Positions 22,496-32,895 of a stretch of DNA of 64,000 nucleotides are shown here, in pieces. Location: assembly GCA_036250195.1 (NCBI GenBank), contig JAVHZZ010000005.1, positions 68,445,505 to 68,509,504 of the forward strand. Reading direction: 5' to 3'. Both the position numbers and the translations under genes were made by a program. Source of the stretch: Mixophyes australis (lineage: Eukaryota; Chordata; Amphibia; Anura; Limnodynastidae). Under the pieces are notes generated by a model. That model did not search any database. It saw only the letters and a program-made list of their open reading frames with translations, and had not been told where the DNA came from. Every line of letters starts with the position of its first letter. The first letter of the stretch is position 1.

Positions 22496-24470
22496 TTAAC
22501 AACAAAGGGTAGTGCTGACCTTTTATATTAATTAAGACGTCATAAGATTTTGTAATTTTCTTCTCATTCTGAAAGTGTCTAACAATTTCTGTTTGGCACA
22601 ATCATTGTTTACATTTATATGAAGGTTTGCTCTTACCAGAAATTTCAGGTGAGAAAACAAAGCTGACTAGTTTACAAACTCCGAGGTGTTACTTTTGTCT
22701 ACCCACATGGAGACAAGCTACAAATGTATAAAATATTTTCAGATCAAGCATTCTTACAGTAAAGGAAAACGTACACATCATATCATGTCTTTTTAAACGT
22801 AGTTAATGATACAATCTGCACATATGTTAATTAGCAATGCAAAAGATAAAAAAAATAAATCATATTTATAATACATAGGATACAATGGGTTTCATGTAGA
22901 GTTCAGCATAATTTGCCGCCCATCCCTGAAAAGTTGTGGTCTTGCTTAGTTATTTTAAGTTGCATTTATCTTAATATACATGCAACTCAACATAGTATTT
23001 TAGAATCCTCAAGATGTGTTTAATGAGCAACAACATATTCTTTAAGTGTATACCAATGTGGCTGAATTCACAGTAAAACAACGCAGAATATTACGCTTGA
23101 AAGTTGATGTCCAGCTAAACATCAGCCCCCTTCATATGTTGTTATGCTTAGTTTCAATATTTGTATGCCACAATTTCAATCAAATTTAGAAGGAGAAATG
23201 TATTACATGATAACATCACAGTTAATTTGTGTACATTTTATATAATAATATTTTAATATAATGAATATTTAAAATGCAATGCATTAGTTCCTGTGTAAGC
23301 CGACTGAATTGTATTTTTATAATACTCTTTATTGGGAGATTGTAGTTGTTTTTTATATAAAATAGCAGGGCTTACTCAGAGCTGTAAGAGGCACCGACTG
23401 CCACAAATGACCAAAGGATGGGTCAGTAAAGAGATCATGGGGCATGGGTAAAACATGTGTTCTGTAATTAATGTGTTATGATCTTATTCTTTTTGTAATG
23501 AGCATAGCTCTGGAGATTGCTGTATTTTGCAAAGACCTTGGGCCAGGTTAAAAATGTTTAAAGCTTAATTAATTTGCTGTCTGAGGACTTCAACATAGTT
23601 TATTTTTCAAATATATTTATTTTTGAGCACATTAGACAGGACAAAAAAAGGATGAAATCACAATTGCAGTAGTCGCTCTATACTGAATTCAGAATAGCAT
23701 CACTATACATATGCAAAATTATTATAGTATAAAAATATCATCTTACATCAAACACCAAAGATAACAATTTTATTTGTGTCAACAAATGCAGTGACATAAT
23801 ACTCTGCCCATTAGTGGAGGGGGCTTTTATAATACATATAGAACCTAACCAGTGGATTCTCCTAGGTTCTAAACTTTGTGCTGACCATAGCCACTGTATC
23901 TTGTGCCATCAGTTAGTTATATACATATCTTCCTGGACTTTATTGTCTGTAATATCATGACTTGTATTATTTATTTTGGGGTTAAATCATTTAAGGTTAA
24001 ATGCATACACCTTTCTGACAAATTCTATTTTATCTAAGATAGGAAAAAGTTGTTTTATTTAACATGTAAGCATAGACATCACAGAGGCATAACATTTAAT
24101 ATTTGACATAGCCAAGGAAATCATTGTAAGAGTAGTTTGTTTTTCTAGAGAATGTAAAGGTTTTAATAAAATTGTGTGTCTAATTTATTTTAATTTATTT
24201 TAATCATGTCATTTGTTGTTATAATAACTGTATCATTATGTAAGTATTTTTAAAGGAAATCAGTAATGGAAATTGATTTGCAGTGTTTTGTGGTTCTGGC
24301 TACTTGCTTGTAAATCATCATCTTCATTTAAAGTAATGGATTGTCTACAGTAGATCATAAAATCTGTCAAGAAAGAAGAAAGTACTCCAAAGAGGCATGC
24401 TATTTTTGTATTCCATTCACAATGAATCGACTTTCAATTGAACCTTATTCCCCTGCATGCAATACACACT
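22496..24470. other. No gene recognised
   Basis: About 2 kb of AT-rich DNA with no open frame above background and no repeat family recognised. Confidence 0.5.
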
Positions 24471-24472
24471 AT

Positions 24473-24714
24473 GGGCCTGAATCATTAGCGAGCTTATCTT
24501 GTGCGGAAGTTGCGATGAGTATTTTAAGAACAAACAGGGAGATAAGAAATTTGCAAAACAATAAGCATCATGTGTGCTACATAAAAAAACGGACAGTATT
24601 TAACTAATGTGCAAAATAGAAAACTAATTTGCACCCTTTGCAATGTAACATGGTTTTGTCCAGGAGAAAACGTATTCAATTTTTTACTTAACTTTCCTTA
24701 ATGAATCAGACCCA
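24473..24714. mobile_element. Short MITE, relative of 6071-6869
   Basis: Inverted ends GGGCCTGAATCATTA and TTAATGAATCAGACCC, each next to ATA/TAT. The right arm (gcaccctttgcaatgtaaca, tggttttgtccaggag) matches 6780-6830. Confidence 0.7.
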
Positions 24715-24716
24715 TA

Positions 24717-24957
24717 GGGGGGTATTCAATTGTTGCCGTTAACGCTCTCAAACGAGCGCTCTAAAAATATTAGCGTTAATACGGTAATTACTCGCTAAAT
24801 TTCATCTCGCAGCTCCCTGAGCTGCGAGATGAAATTCAGCGCGTAAACTACCGTATTAACGGTATTTACGCGCATATTACCGTATAAACTGTAATATTTT
24901 TCGAGCGCTCGTTTTTTTTTGTTTTAGCGCGTTAAAAGCAACAATTGAATACCCCCC
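24717..24957. mobile_element. Foldback MITE, GGGGGGTATTCAATTG ends (family C)
   Basis: 241 bp with perfect terminal inverted repeats GGGGGGTATTCAATTGTTGC and its complement. The centre is a long palindrome (aaatttcatctcgcagctcc / gagctgcgagatgaaattc). ATA occurs on both flanks. It abuts the 24473 element. A right-end fragment of the same family is at 56845-56932. Confidence 0.8.
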
Positions 24958-25135
24958 ATATATAGTGCGGAAAGAAATATGAGCAAATTAGTACCCCAAG
25001 ACAAGAGATGTACAACATTAAATATGTTTAAAGAAGGATTTTTTCGGCTTTTTCACTTTCTATTCTCAGTGATTGACCTGATTTTTTAGTGGGCATAATT
25101 TATATATATATATATGAAAATATTTTTCCTTTTTA

Positions 25136-25143
25136 GTTGTAAC
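25136..25143 (+). repeat. Left 8-bp target duplication of the hAT element
   Basis: GTTGTAAC, identical to 32908-32915. Confidence 0.95.
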
Positions 25144-25179
25144 TAGGGATGTGCACCGGCGACTTTTGAGGTCTCGTGT

Positions 25180-25290
25180 TTTGTGTTTTGGATCCGGATT
25201 TTCGTTATTTTTGAGGTTCGGATTTGTCTCGCAAAACACTTGACGAAAGGTCTCGGTTCGGATTTAAGGTATTGGATTCGGATTTTTTTT
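25180..25290. promoter_or_regulatory. Left subterminal cluster of CGGAT motifs
   Basis: Four CGGATT copies in about 100 bp (ggatCCGGATTTTCG; gttCGGATTTG; gttCGGATTTAA; attCGGATTTT). hAT transposases commonly bind short subterminal repeats; the matching cluster at the other end (32745-32895) supports that role. Binding itself is inferred. Confidence 0.55.
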
Positions 25291-25459
25291 GAAAAAAACA
25301 TAAAAAGTTTAAAAATCAAGTTTTTGTGCTTATTTTCACTCCTAGGCTATTATTAACCTCAATAACATTCAATAACAAGCATTTCCACTAATTTACAGTG
25401 TATTCTGAACACCTCACAATATAGTTATTAGTCCAAAACGTTGCAACAAGGTATCTTTC

Positions 25460-26360
25460 TGGACTGCGTAGAGGAGTGGGTCACCACAATATATATTAAA
25501 AACCCTGAACTTTTATGATTCGCACCAATAATTGTACCTGGACTGCGTAGAGGAGTGGGTCACCACAATATCTTAAAAACCCTGAACTTTTATGATTCGC
25601 ACCAATAATTGTACCTGGACTGCGTAGAGGAGTGGGTCACCACAATATCTTAAAAACCCTGAACTTTTATGATTCCCACCAATAATTGTACCTGGACTGC
25701 GTAGAGGAGTGGGTCACCACAATATCTTAAAAACCCTGAACTTTTATGATTCGCACCAATAAATGTACCTGGACTGCGTAGAGGAGTGGGTCACCACAAG
25801 ATATATTAAAAACCCTGAACTTTTATGATTCGCACCAATAAATGTACCTGGACTGCGTAGAGGAGTGGGTCACCACAATATATTAAAAACCCTGAACTTT
25901 TATGATTCGCACCAATAATTGTACCTGGACTGCGTAGAGGAGTGGGTCACCACAAGATATATTAAAAACCCTGAACTTTTATGATTCGCACCAATAAATG
26001 TACCTGGACTGCGTAGAGGAGTGGGTCACCACAATATATTAAAAACCCTGAACTTTTATGAATCGCACCAATAAATGTACCTGGACTGCGTAGAGGAGTG
26101 GGTCACCACAATATATATAATAAGAAAACCATCAACTTGTTTGATTCGCACCAATAAATGTACCTGGACTGCGTAGAGGAGTGGGTCACCACAATATATT
26201 AAAAACCCTGAACTTTTATGAATCGCACCAATAAATGTACCTGGACTGCGTAGAGGAGTGGGTCACCACAAGATATATTAAAAACCCTGAACTTTTATGA
26301 TTCGCACCAATAAATGTACCTGGACTGCGTAGAGGAGTGGGCACTGGGCACCACAATAAA
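25460..26360. repeat. 77-bp satellite array, about 12 units
   Basis: Units start CTGGACTGCGTAGAGGAGTG, continue gggtcaccacaatat...ttaaaaaccctgaac and end gcaccaataa(t/a)tgtac. Starts at 25460, 25538, 25615 and so on to 26319 are spaced 77-78 bp. Most units differ by only a few bases, so homogenisation is recent. One unit near 26110-26150 has a different middle (aagaaaaccatcaacttgt). Confidence 0.92.
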
Positions 26361-26384
26361 ATATATAAAAAACCTTCAACAGAT

Positions 26385-26490
26385 CTGCATTACACTACAC
26401 ATACGGCTGCTCCTCCATCCTCTCCATCATATACATGTTGGAGTTTTAGCGTGTGACAACCTCTTGTTTTTGATAATGTCAGTGCATTTG
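26385..26490 (-). pseudogene. Relic of transposase coding sequence between the two satellites
   Basis: On the minus strand this stretch reads QEVVTR-stop-NSNMYMMERMEEQ. The intact gene reads KQEVVTRWNSTLYMLQRMEEQ at residues 641-661. The hAT RW motif codon is a stop here. It is therefore a diverged second copy of part of the transposase gene, downstream of the real gene. Confidence 0.8.
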
Positions 26491-26549
26491 GAATATTTTT
26501 CAATTTGCCCCACACCACTGAATGTACTTTATCTATGATACGCATCTAT

Positions 26550-27010
26550 CTATCTTGACTGCGTAGTGTGGTGGCCCCGGTACACAATTTGGTACCGAGG
26601 CCACAATATAATTAAAAAACCCTCCACGTGTCAGAATTCCACCAAACAAGTATCTGGACTGTGTAGTGGGGTGGCCCCGGTACCCAATTTGATACCGGGG
26701 CCACAATAAAATAAATACACCCTCCACGTGTCAGAATTCCACCAAACAAGTATCTGGACTGCGTAGTGTGGTGGCCCCGGTACACAATTTGGTACCGAGG
26801 CCACAATATAATTAAAAAACCCTCCACGTGTCAGAATTCCACCAAACAAGTATCTGGACTGCGTAGTGGGGTGGCCCCGGTACCCAATTTGATACCGGGG
26901 CCACAATAAAATAAATACACCCTCCACGTGTCAGAATTCCACCAAACAAGTATCTGGACTGCGTAGTGGGGTGGCCCCGGTACCCAATTTGATACCGGGG
27001 CCACAATACC
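26550..27010. repeat. 100-bp satellite array with palindromic insert, 5 units
   Basis: Unit starts at 26550, 26650, 26750, 26850 and 26950 are exactly 100 bp apart. The unit shares ctggactgcgtagnggngtgg and cacaat...taaa...ccct with the 77-bp unit but adds about 23 bp. The addition creates the hairpin GGCCCCGGTACC-cantttg-GGTACCGNGGCC. Two unit types alternate (GGTACCGAGG and GATACCGGGG versions). Minus-strand reading of the insert gives EVLWPRYQIG, close to transposase residues 429-437 (EVLCPRYQI). Confidence 0.92.
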
Positions 27011-27019
27011 TCCTCCAAA

Positions 27020-27725
27020 CATGCTACAGACAATTCGTCATTGAGATCCCATCAAGTATGTTAAAGACAGACAGGGTCCAAGTGTTATTAGTTGACTTTG
27101 TAAACAAAAAAACTGTCCCTGTTGCACATAGTCGTGCAATGAAGACTGACTTTTTCATTTAAAGGCACGATCTTTCAAGTGTAGTGTTTGTAAGTCTAAG
27201 TCATATTATACTTTTGGTAAAATTGGTTTTTTTTGTTCCTCTTTATGGTAATTAATTAGTAATAGAATTAAAGTAGGAAATAGAATTAAATAGAATTAAA
27301 GTAGGAAATAGAGTGGTATAGAGTTGTAGTGTGGTATAGATAGAGTGGTCCACACAATATAATAATAAAACCCTCAACTGGTCTGAATTCCACCAAACAA
27401 GTATTTGGACTGCGTAGTGGGGTGGCCCCGGTACACAATTTGGTACCGAGGCCACAATATAATTTAAAAACCCTCCACGTGTCGGAATTCCACCAAACAA
27501 GTATCTGGACTGCATAGTGGGGTGGCCCCGGTACCCAATTTGATACCGGGGCCACAATACCTCCTCCAAACATGCTCCAGACAATTCGTCATTGACAGAC
27601 CCCAGACAGACAGGGTCGTAGTGTTATTGTTTGACTTTGTAAACCCAAAAAAATGTCCCTGTTGCACTTGCACATAGTCGTGCAATGAAGACTGACTTTT
27701 TCATTTAAAGGCACGATCTTTAAAG
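27020..27725. repeat. Direct duplication of about 230 bp with two more 100-bp units
   Basis: The block from about 26950 to 27185 recurs at about 27501-27725, offset about 551 bp. It includes tacctcctccaaacatgct, cagacaattcgtcattga and tcgtgcaatgaagactgac. Two further 100-bp units start at 27400 and 27500. Confidence 0.8.
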
Positions 27726-28197
27726 TGTCAGAAAGAGAGAGAAGACACAGGAGAGGAGAGTTGTAGCTGGGGACCTGGGGTGGAAGCTCCCAGGCTCCCC
27801 CAGCATTGCCTGGAAGTCTGAGCGTGGTGACTGAGCCAGGGCAAGGAATGTGTGCCCTGGATGATGGGGGAGAACTCCATGCCACTATAGTGAACCCAAG
27901 AGAGAGGGGGACACTGCACATGGAAGAGGCCCTGGAGTGAGGGCTGCTACAAGAGGCATGGTAGCTGTAGTGTCAGATCCTGAGGCTGAGAGTACACAGA
28001 GTGACGTGTCAGAGCACAGGAGACATTACCCCCGCAGAGGAGGGATGAGCTGCAGTTGAGAGGTCTGCTGTTGAAATAGGACATGCACACTTTAACACAC
28101 AAATCATTTCAGCGACAGGGCCTACCAAACAACTTTGACTGAAATGATTGGTTTGTTCATGGACTATTCATCTCTCCCTGTACAGACTAAACAGGCT
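27726..28197 (-). other. 3' flank of the transposase gene inside the hAT element
   Basis: Non-repetitive stretch between the satellites and the gene's stop codon. It contains an 11-bp perfect inverted repeat, AATCATTTCAG at 28102-28112 with its complement at 28139-28149. No clear polyadenylation signal was identified. Confidence 0.5.
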
Positions 28198-31100
28198 CTA
28201 CTGAGGCAAGATGTCGTCCTCATCCTCAACCTCTGATTCCTCTCCCCCTACAGTGTGTACTTCCTCCTCATCACACATTATCAATTCGTCCCCGCTGGAC
28301 TCCACAACCACAGGTCCCTCTGTAGTATCTGGAGGGCAGTGCTGTACTTCATTGAGGAATTGATTATTCATTTTTATAAACATCATTTTTTCAACGTTGT
28401 GAGGAAGCAACCTCCTTCGCCGCTCACTGACCAGGTTCCCCGCTGCACTAAAAACTCTTTCCGAGTACACACTGGAGGGGGGACAACTCAGGTAAAATAG
28501 AGCCAGTTTGTACAGGGGCTTCCAAACTGCCTTTTTTTCCTGCCAGTAACAATATGGACTGTCTGACATGTCTACTTGGATGGTGTCAGCAAAGTAATCA
28601 TCCACAATTTTTTCTATTGTGACAGCATCCAATGCAGCGAGAGTAGACATGTCTGCAATGGTTGGCAGGTCCTTCAGTCCGGACCAGATGTTATCAGCAT
28701 CCCCGCCAGTGCCTCTTTTGGGAAAACTGAGCTTTTTCCTCGCAGCCATAGATGTGGAAGAAAATGAGGGTGGAGCTGTTGGCATGTCACGGTCCTCTTC
28801 AGAGGACAATCTCCTGACCAGCAGGTCTTTGCACCGCTGCAGACTTGTGTCCGCCGGAAACAGAGACACAACATACGCTTTAAACCGAGGATCGAGCACG
28901 GTGGCCAGAATGTATTCCTCTGACTTTAAAAGAGTGACCACCCTCGGATCCTGGCAAAGCGTACGAAGGGCTACATCCACAAGAGCTACATGCTTGCTGT
29001 AATCGCAATGGCTTACCAGCTCCTCCCTCACTTTCTCCAGCTGCTTCTGCAACAGCCTGATCAGGGGAATGACCTGACTCAAGCTGGCAGTGTCGGAACT
29101 GACTTCTCGTGTGGCAAGTTCAAATGGCTGCAGAACCTTGCACAACACGGAAATCAGTCTCCACTGCGCTTGACTCAGGCGCATCCCCACTCCTTTGCCT
29201 ATGTCATAGGTGGCTGTGTAGGCCTGAATGGCCTTTTGCTGCTCCTCCATCCTCTGCAGCATATAGAGGGTGGAGTTCCAGCGCGTCACAACCTCTTGTT
29301 TGAGGTGATGGCAGGGCAGGTTCAAGCTTTTTTGATGTGCCTCTAGTCTGCGGTAGGCACTGGCTGAATGCCGAAAGTGTCCAGCAATTTTGCGGGCCAC
29401 CGCAAGCATCTCCTGCACACCCCTGTCACTCTTGAGGTAATGCTGCACCACCAAATTAATGGTGTGGGCAAAACATGGGACGTGCTGGAAATTGCCCATA
29501 TTTAATGCCCGCACAATGTTACTGGCATTGTCTGACACCACAAATCCCCATGAGAGTCTAAGTGGGGTAAGCCACTGGGAGATAATTTCCCTCATTTTCT
29601 CTAATATGTTGTCAGCGTTGTGCCTCTTATTAAAGCCTGTAATGCACAATGTTGCCTGCCTTTGCATGAGCAGCCATTTTGTAGATGCTGCTACTGATGC
29701 AGCTGTTGCTGTTGCTGCGGAAGGGGATGCATCAACCCAGTGGGCTGTCACAGTCCTATAGTCCTTCGTTTGCCCAGAACCACTTGTCCACATGTCCGTG
29801 GTTAAGTGGACAGTGGGTACAACCGCATTTTTAAGAGCACTGAGGACACTTGATCGTACTTCTCTGTACATTTTTGGTATCGCCTGCCTAGTGAAGTGGA
29901 ATCTCGAGGGGATTTGGTACCGGGGACACAATACCTCCATCAACCCTCTAAATCCCACTCCACTGATGGCGGACACCGGGCGCACGTCTAACACCAACAT
30001 TGCAGTTACAGCCGCAGTTATACGCTTTGCAATAGGGTGACTACTATCGTATTTGGTGGTCATGGCAAACGACTGTTGGACGGTCAATTGTTTGGTGAAA
30101 GACTTAGCGGTCTTACGACTTCCCCTCTGGGAAGATGACCGACTAACAGCAGCAACAGCAGCAGTGGCAGTAGTAGGCGTACCGCTGCAGGATTCCTCGG
30201 ATGAATCCCGTATTGAGGAGGACTCAGTCTGGCTGCTGACTTGGGCTGCAGGACTGAATCTGATGGAGATTGTGGAGGAAGTTGACGAGGAGGGTGTTGC
30301 TGGTGTGTATCCAACTGGACCATGGGATTTAGGTGTCCCTGTACCGATGAGGGTCCTAGCCCCAGTTCCTGAACTAACCACTGAACTATGAAGGTTATTC
30401 AGGTGACGTATAAGGGAGGATGTTCCTAGGTGGGCAAGATCCTTACCCCTGCTTATTTGAGCTTTACATAAGCTACATATTGCCATACATTGGTTGTCTG
30501 GATTTGGATAAAAATAACTCCAGACCGAAGAGGTGCATTTTTTGGTCTTCTGACCAGGCATGACGATGGGCTTTTTCATCCCATGGACATCAGCTGTTTC
30601 CCCCCCTGGTGCCTCATTTACAATAACCACATCACCATCCTCATCATCAAGTTCCTCCACAGCGCCAGCTACATCATCAATAGCCTCCTCCCGAGCCACC
30701 TCTTCCCGTACAGTGATGGGAAGTACAGTGATGGGAAGGTCAGGCTTGACAACCACCAACACGCTTGGACTCGCCTTGGGGATTTGTGATAATTTCTCTT
30801 TAGAAGGCAGAGTTGTTTGCTGTTTTGTTGCTGACAGCATAACTCTCTTCAATTTTTTGTAGGGGGGGGGAGGAGGAGGAGGGCTAAGATCCGTGGGTGA
30901 AGCTGAACCACTAGTCATGAACACGGGCCAGGGCCTAAGCCGTTCCTTGCCACTCCGTGTCGTAAATGGCATATTGGCAACTTTACGTTTCTCCTCAGAT
31001 GATTTTAAGTTTCTCTTTTTGCTACTTTTTCTTAACTTGGGCTTTTTGGATTTTACATGCCCGGTACTACGAGATTGGGCATCGGGCTTGGAAGACGACG

Positions 31101-31221
31101 TTGATGGCATTTCATCGTCTATGTCATGACTAGTGGCAGCAGCTTCAGCATTAGGAGGAAGTGGGTCTTGATCTTTCCCTACTTTATCCTCCAAATTTTT
31201 GGTCTCCATTATATGTAGCAC
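28198..31221 (-). CDS. hAT transposase with BED zinc finger, intact, 1007 aa
   Basis: DDE transposase that would excise and reinsert this element and its deletion derivatives in the nucleus. Residues 1-220 are low complexity: Lys-rich, NLS-like 57-80, SPPPPPPP around 113-120, acidic 172-198. A BED-type finger follows (W234, C249-x2-C252, H273-x4-H278), the presumed DNA-binding domain. The RNase-H-like core has D476 (TTDMWTS), D564 (VVSDNASN), C583-x2-H586 (VPCFAHTINL) and R647-W648. The third acidic residue is E921 in SERVFSAAG, inside the C-terminal dimerisation region (YKLALFYLSCPPSSVYSERV). The tail is acidic. All expected residues are present and no stop or frameshift was found. It is longer than usual for the family (about 600-700 aa) because of the N-terminal extension. 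The start could be M1 or M5. No intron is evident. It is the only convincing intact gene here. Confidence 0.93.
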   Translation of the reverse strand: MLHIMETKNLEDKVGKDQDPLPPNAEAAATSHDIDDEMPSTSSSKPDAQSRSTGHVKSKKPKLRKSSKKRNLKSSEEKRKVANMPFTTRSGKERLRPWPVFMTSGSASPTDLSPPPPPPPYKKLKRVMLSATKQQTTLPSKEKLSQIPKASPSVLVVVKPDLPITVLPITVREEVAREEAIDDVAGAVEELDDEDGDVVIVNEAPGGETADVHGMKKPIVMPGQKTKKCTSSVWSYFYPNPDNQCMAICSLCKAQISRGKDLAHLGTSSLIRHLNNLHSSVVSSGTGARTLIGTGTPKSHGPVGYTPATPSSSTSSTISIRFSPAAQVSSQTESSSIRDSSEESCSGTPTTATAAVAAVSRSSSQRGSRKTAKSFTKQLTVQQSFAMTTKYDSSHPIAKRITAAVTAMLVLDVRPVSAISGVGFRGLMEVLCPRYQIPSRFHFTRQAIPKMYREVRSSVLSALKNAVVPTVHLTTDMWTSGSGQTKDYRTVTAHWVDASPSAATATAASVAASTKWLLMQRQATLCITGFNKRHNADNILEKMREIISQWLTPLRLSWGFVVSDNASNIVRALNMGNFQHVPCFAHTINLVVQHYLKSDRGVQEMLAVARKIAGHFRHSASAYRRLEAHQKSLNLPCHHLKQEVVTRWNSTLYMLQRMEEQQKAIQAYTATYDIGKGVGMRLSQAQWRLISVLCKVLQPFELATREVSSDTASLSQVIPLIRLLQKQLEKVREELVSHCDYSKHVALVDVALRTLCQDPRVVTLLKSEEYILATVLDPRFKAYVVSLFPADTSLQRCKDLLVRRLSSEEDRDMPTAPPSFSSTSMAARKKLSFPKRGTGGDADNIWSGLKDLPTIADMSTLAALDAVTIEKIVDDYFADTIQVDMSDSPYCYWQEKKAVWKPLYKLALFYLSCPPSSVYSERVFSAAGNLVSERRRRLLPHNVEKMMFIKMNNQFLNEVQHCPPDTTEGPVVVESSGDELIMCDEEEVHTVGGEESEVEDEDDILPQ

Positions 31222-32690
31222 AAGATACTGCAGAATGTGTGAACTTGGTAATATTGCAGTACCAATGGACTTATACTGCTGGATTGGTTTTACAAATTTG
31301 GTTATAATTATTATATATTTTTTTTTTTTTTAATTTTTTATTTTTTTTTACTTTTTTCTTATTTTTAAAAAACTTGGGAATAGTGGGGAAATAACTATGC
31401 CCTTAGAAGCACAGAGCACAGGACACAGCACCACTGGACTGAACAGGACACGGCACAGGATCCAGCAGCACTACGGAACTCAGCAGGACAGAGCACAGGA
31501 CACAGCACCACTGGACTGATACTGCAGAATGTGTAAACTTTGTAATATTGCAGTACCACTGGACTTTTACTGCTGAATGTGTGAACTTGGTAATATTGCA
31601 GTACCAATGGGCTTATACTGCAGGATTGGTTTTGCAAATTTGGTGGTAATTAAAAAATATTAAAGTAGTTTTTGGTATTTTTTAAAAAAACTTTTTTTTA
31701 TTTTTTTAAACACAGGGGAATGTTGGGGAAATAACTATGCCCTTAGAAGCACAGAGCACAGGACACAGCACCACTGGACTGAACAGGACACGGCACAGGA
31801 CCCAGCAGCACTACGGAACTCAGCAGGACAGAGCACAGGACACAGCACCACTGGACTGATACTGCAGAATGTGTAAACTTTGTAATATTGCAGTACCACT
31901 GGACTTTTACTGCTGAATGTGTGAACTTGGTAATATTGCAGTACCAATGGACTTATACTGCAGGATTGGTTTTGCAAATTTGGTTATAATTATTATATAT
32001 TTTTTTTTTTTTTAATTTTTTATTTTTTTTTACTTTTTTTTTATTTTTTAAAAACTTGGGAATAATGGGGAAATAACTATGCCCTTAGAAGCACAGAGCA
32101 CAGGACACAGCACCACTGGACTGAACAGGACACGGCACAGGACCCAGCAGCACTACGGAACTCAGCAGGACAGAGCACAGGACACAGCACCACTGGACTG
32201 ATACTGCAGAATGTGTAAACTTTGTAATATTGCAGTACCACTGGACTTTTACTGCTGAATGTGTGAACTTGGTAATATTGCAGTACCAATGGGCTTATAC
32301 TGCAGGATTGGTTGTGCAAATTTTGTGGTAATTAAAAAATATTAAAGTAGTTTTTGGTATTTTTTAAAAAAACTTTTTTTTTTTTTTTTAAACACAGGGG
32401 AATATTGGGGAAATAACTATGCCCTTAGAAGCACAGAGCACAGGACACAGCACCACTGGACTGAACAGGACACAGCACAGGACCCAGCAGCACCACTGAC
32501 CTCAGAAGGACAGAGCACAGCACACAGCACCACTGGACTGATACTGCAGAACACAGCACAGCACAGCACAGCACAGCACAGCACAGCACTAAACAGCACA
32601 GCACAGCACAGCACTAAACAGCACAGAACTAAACAGCACAGAACTAAACAGCACAGAACTAAACAGCACAGAGGACCACCTAACACACCC
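31222..32690. repeat. About 340-bp upstream monomers in A-B-A-B order
   Basis: Four near-identical monomers begin ataactatgcccttagaagc at about 31391, 31731, 32073 and 32413, with a partial one next to the gene (31222-31390). Two versions alternate. One has a poly-T-rich spacer ending acttgggaatagtgggg; the other has ttaaagtagtttttggtatt and ends acacaggggaatgttgggg. The period of the higher-order repeat is therefore about 680 bp. Text includes gcacagcaccactggactga and aatattgcagtaccantgg. Because the gene is read leftwards, these are its 5' region and could carry the promoter. Confidence 0.9.
32545..32672. repeat. GCACA minisatellite
   Basis: Repeats of gcaca, then aacagcacagaactaa-type 15-bp units, ending the outermost monomer. 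The 5-bp unit derives from the monomer's own gcacagcacc text. Confidence 0.85.
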
Positions 32691-32744
32691 TCCCTCTACC
32701 CTGATCAATGCCCGAGTGAAGATGGCGGCGACTAGCGGGGAATT

Positions 32745-32895
32745 TATAGGATCCGAGTATCGCGAGATCCGACAACGGGATTATGAGTCAGAGCCTCAGT
32801 TTCACTTTTGAATTTGGCGCCAATACCCGGATCTGTCTCGGATCCGACTCGGATCCGCAACGTTCGGGTGGGCTCGGATTCAGGAAATCCGAGTG
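32745..32895. promoter_or_regulatory. Right subterminal cluster of GGATCCG/CGGAT motifs
   Basis: At least six CGGAT/ATCCG occurrences in about 150 bp (ggatccgagt, gagatccgac, cccggatctg, ctcggatccgactcggatccg, ctcggattc, aatccgag). They mirror the left cluster and are candidate transposase-binding sites. Confidence 0.55.

Noticed and set aside
25460..27010. Regularly spaced repeats that could suggest a CRISPR array
   Set aside because: Unit and spacing are both conserved, without unique spacers, and the context is a eukaryotic transposon.
26533..27584. Repeated minus-strand frames of 63-110 codons (WPRYQIGYRGHP-type text)
   Set aside because: They arise from the 100-bp satellite units. The similarity to the transposase is kept as a finding, but the frames are not genes.
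28255..30862. Plus-strand frames of 60-127 codons opposite the hAT transposase
   Set aside because: They are antisense shadows of the transposase coding strand and have no motif.
31395..32686. Four almost identical 80-89 codon minus-strand frames
   Set aside because: They are copies of the 340-bp upstream monomer and are Cys/Val/Leu-rich because of the GCACAGCACC text.
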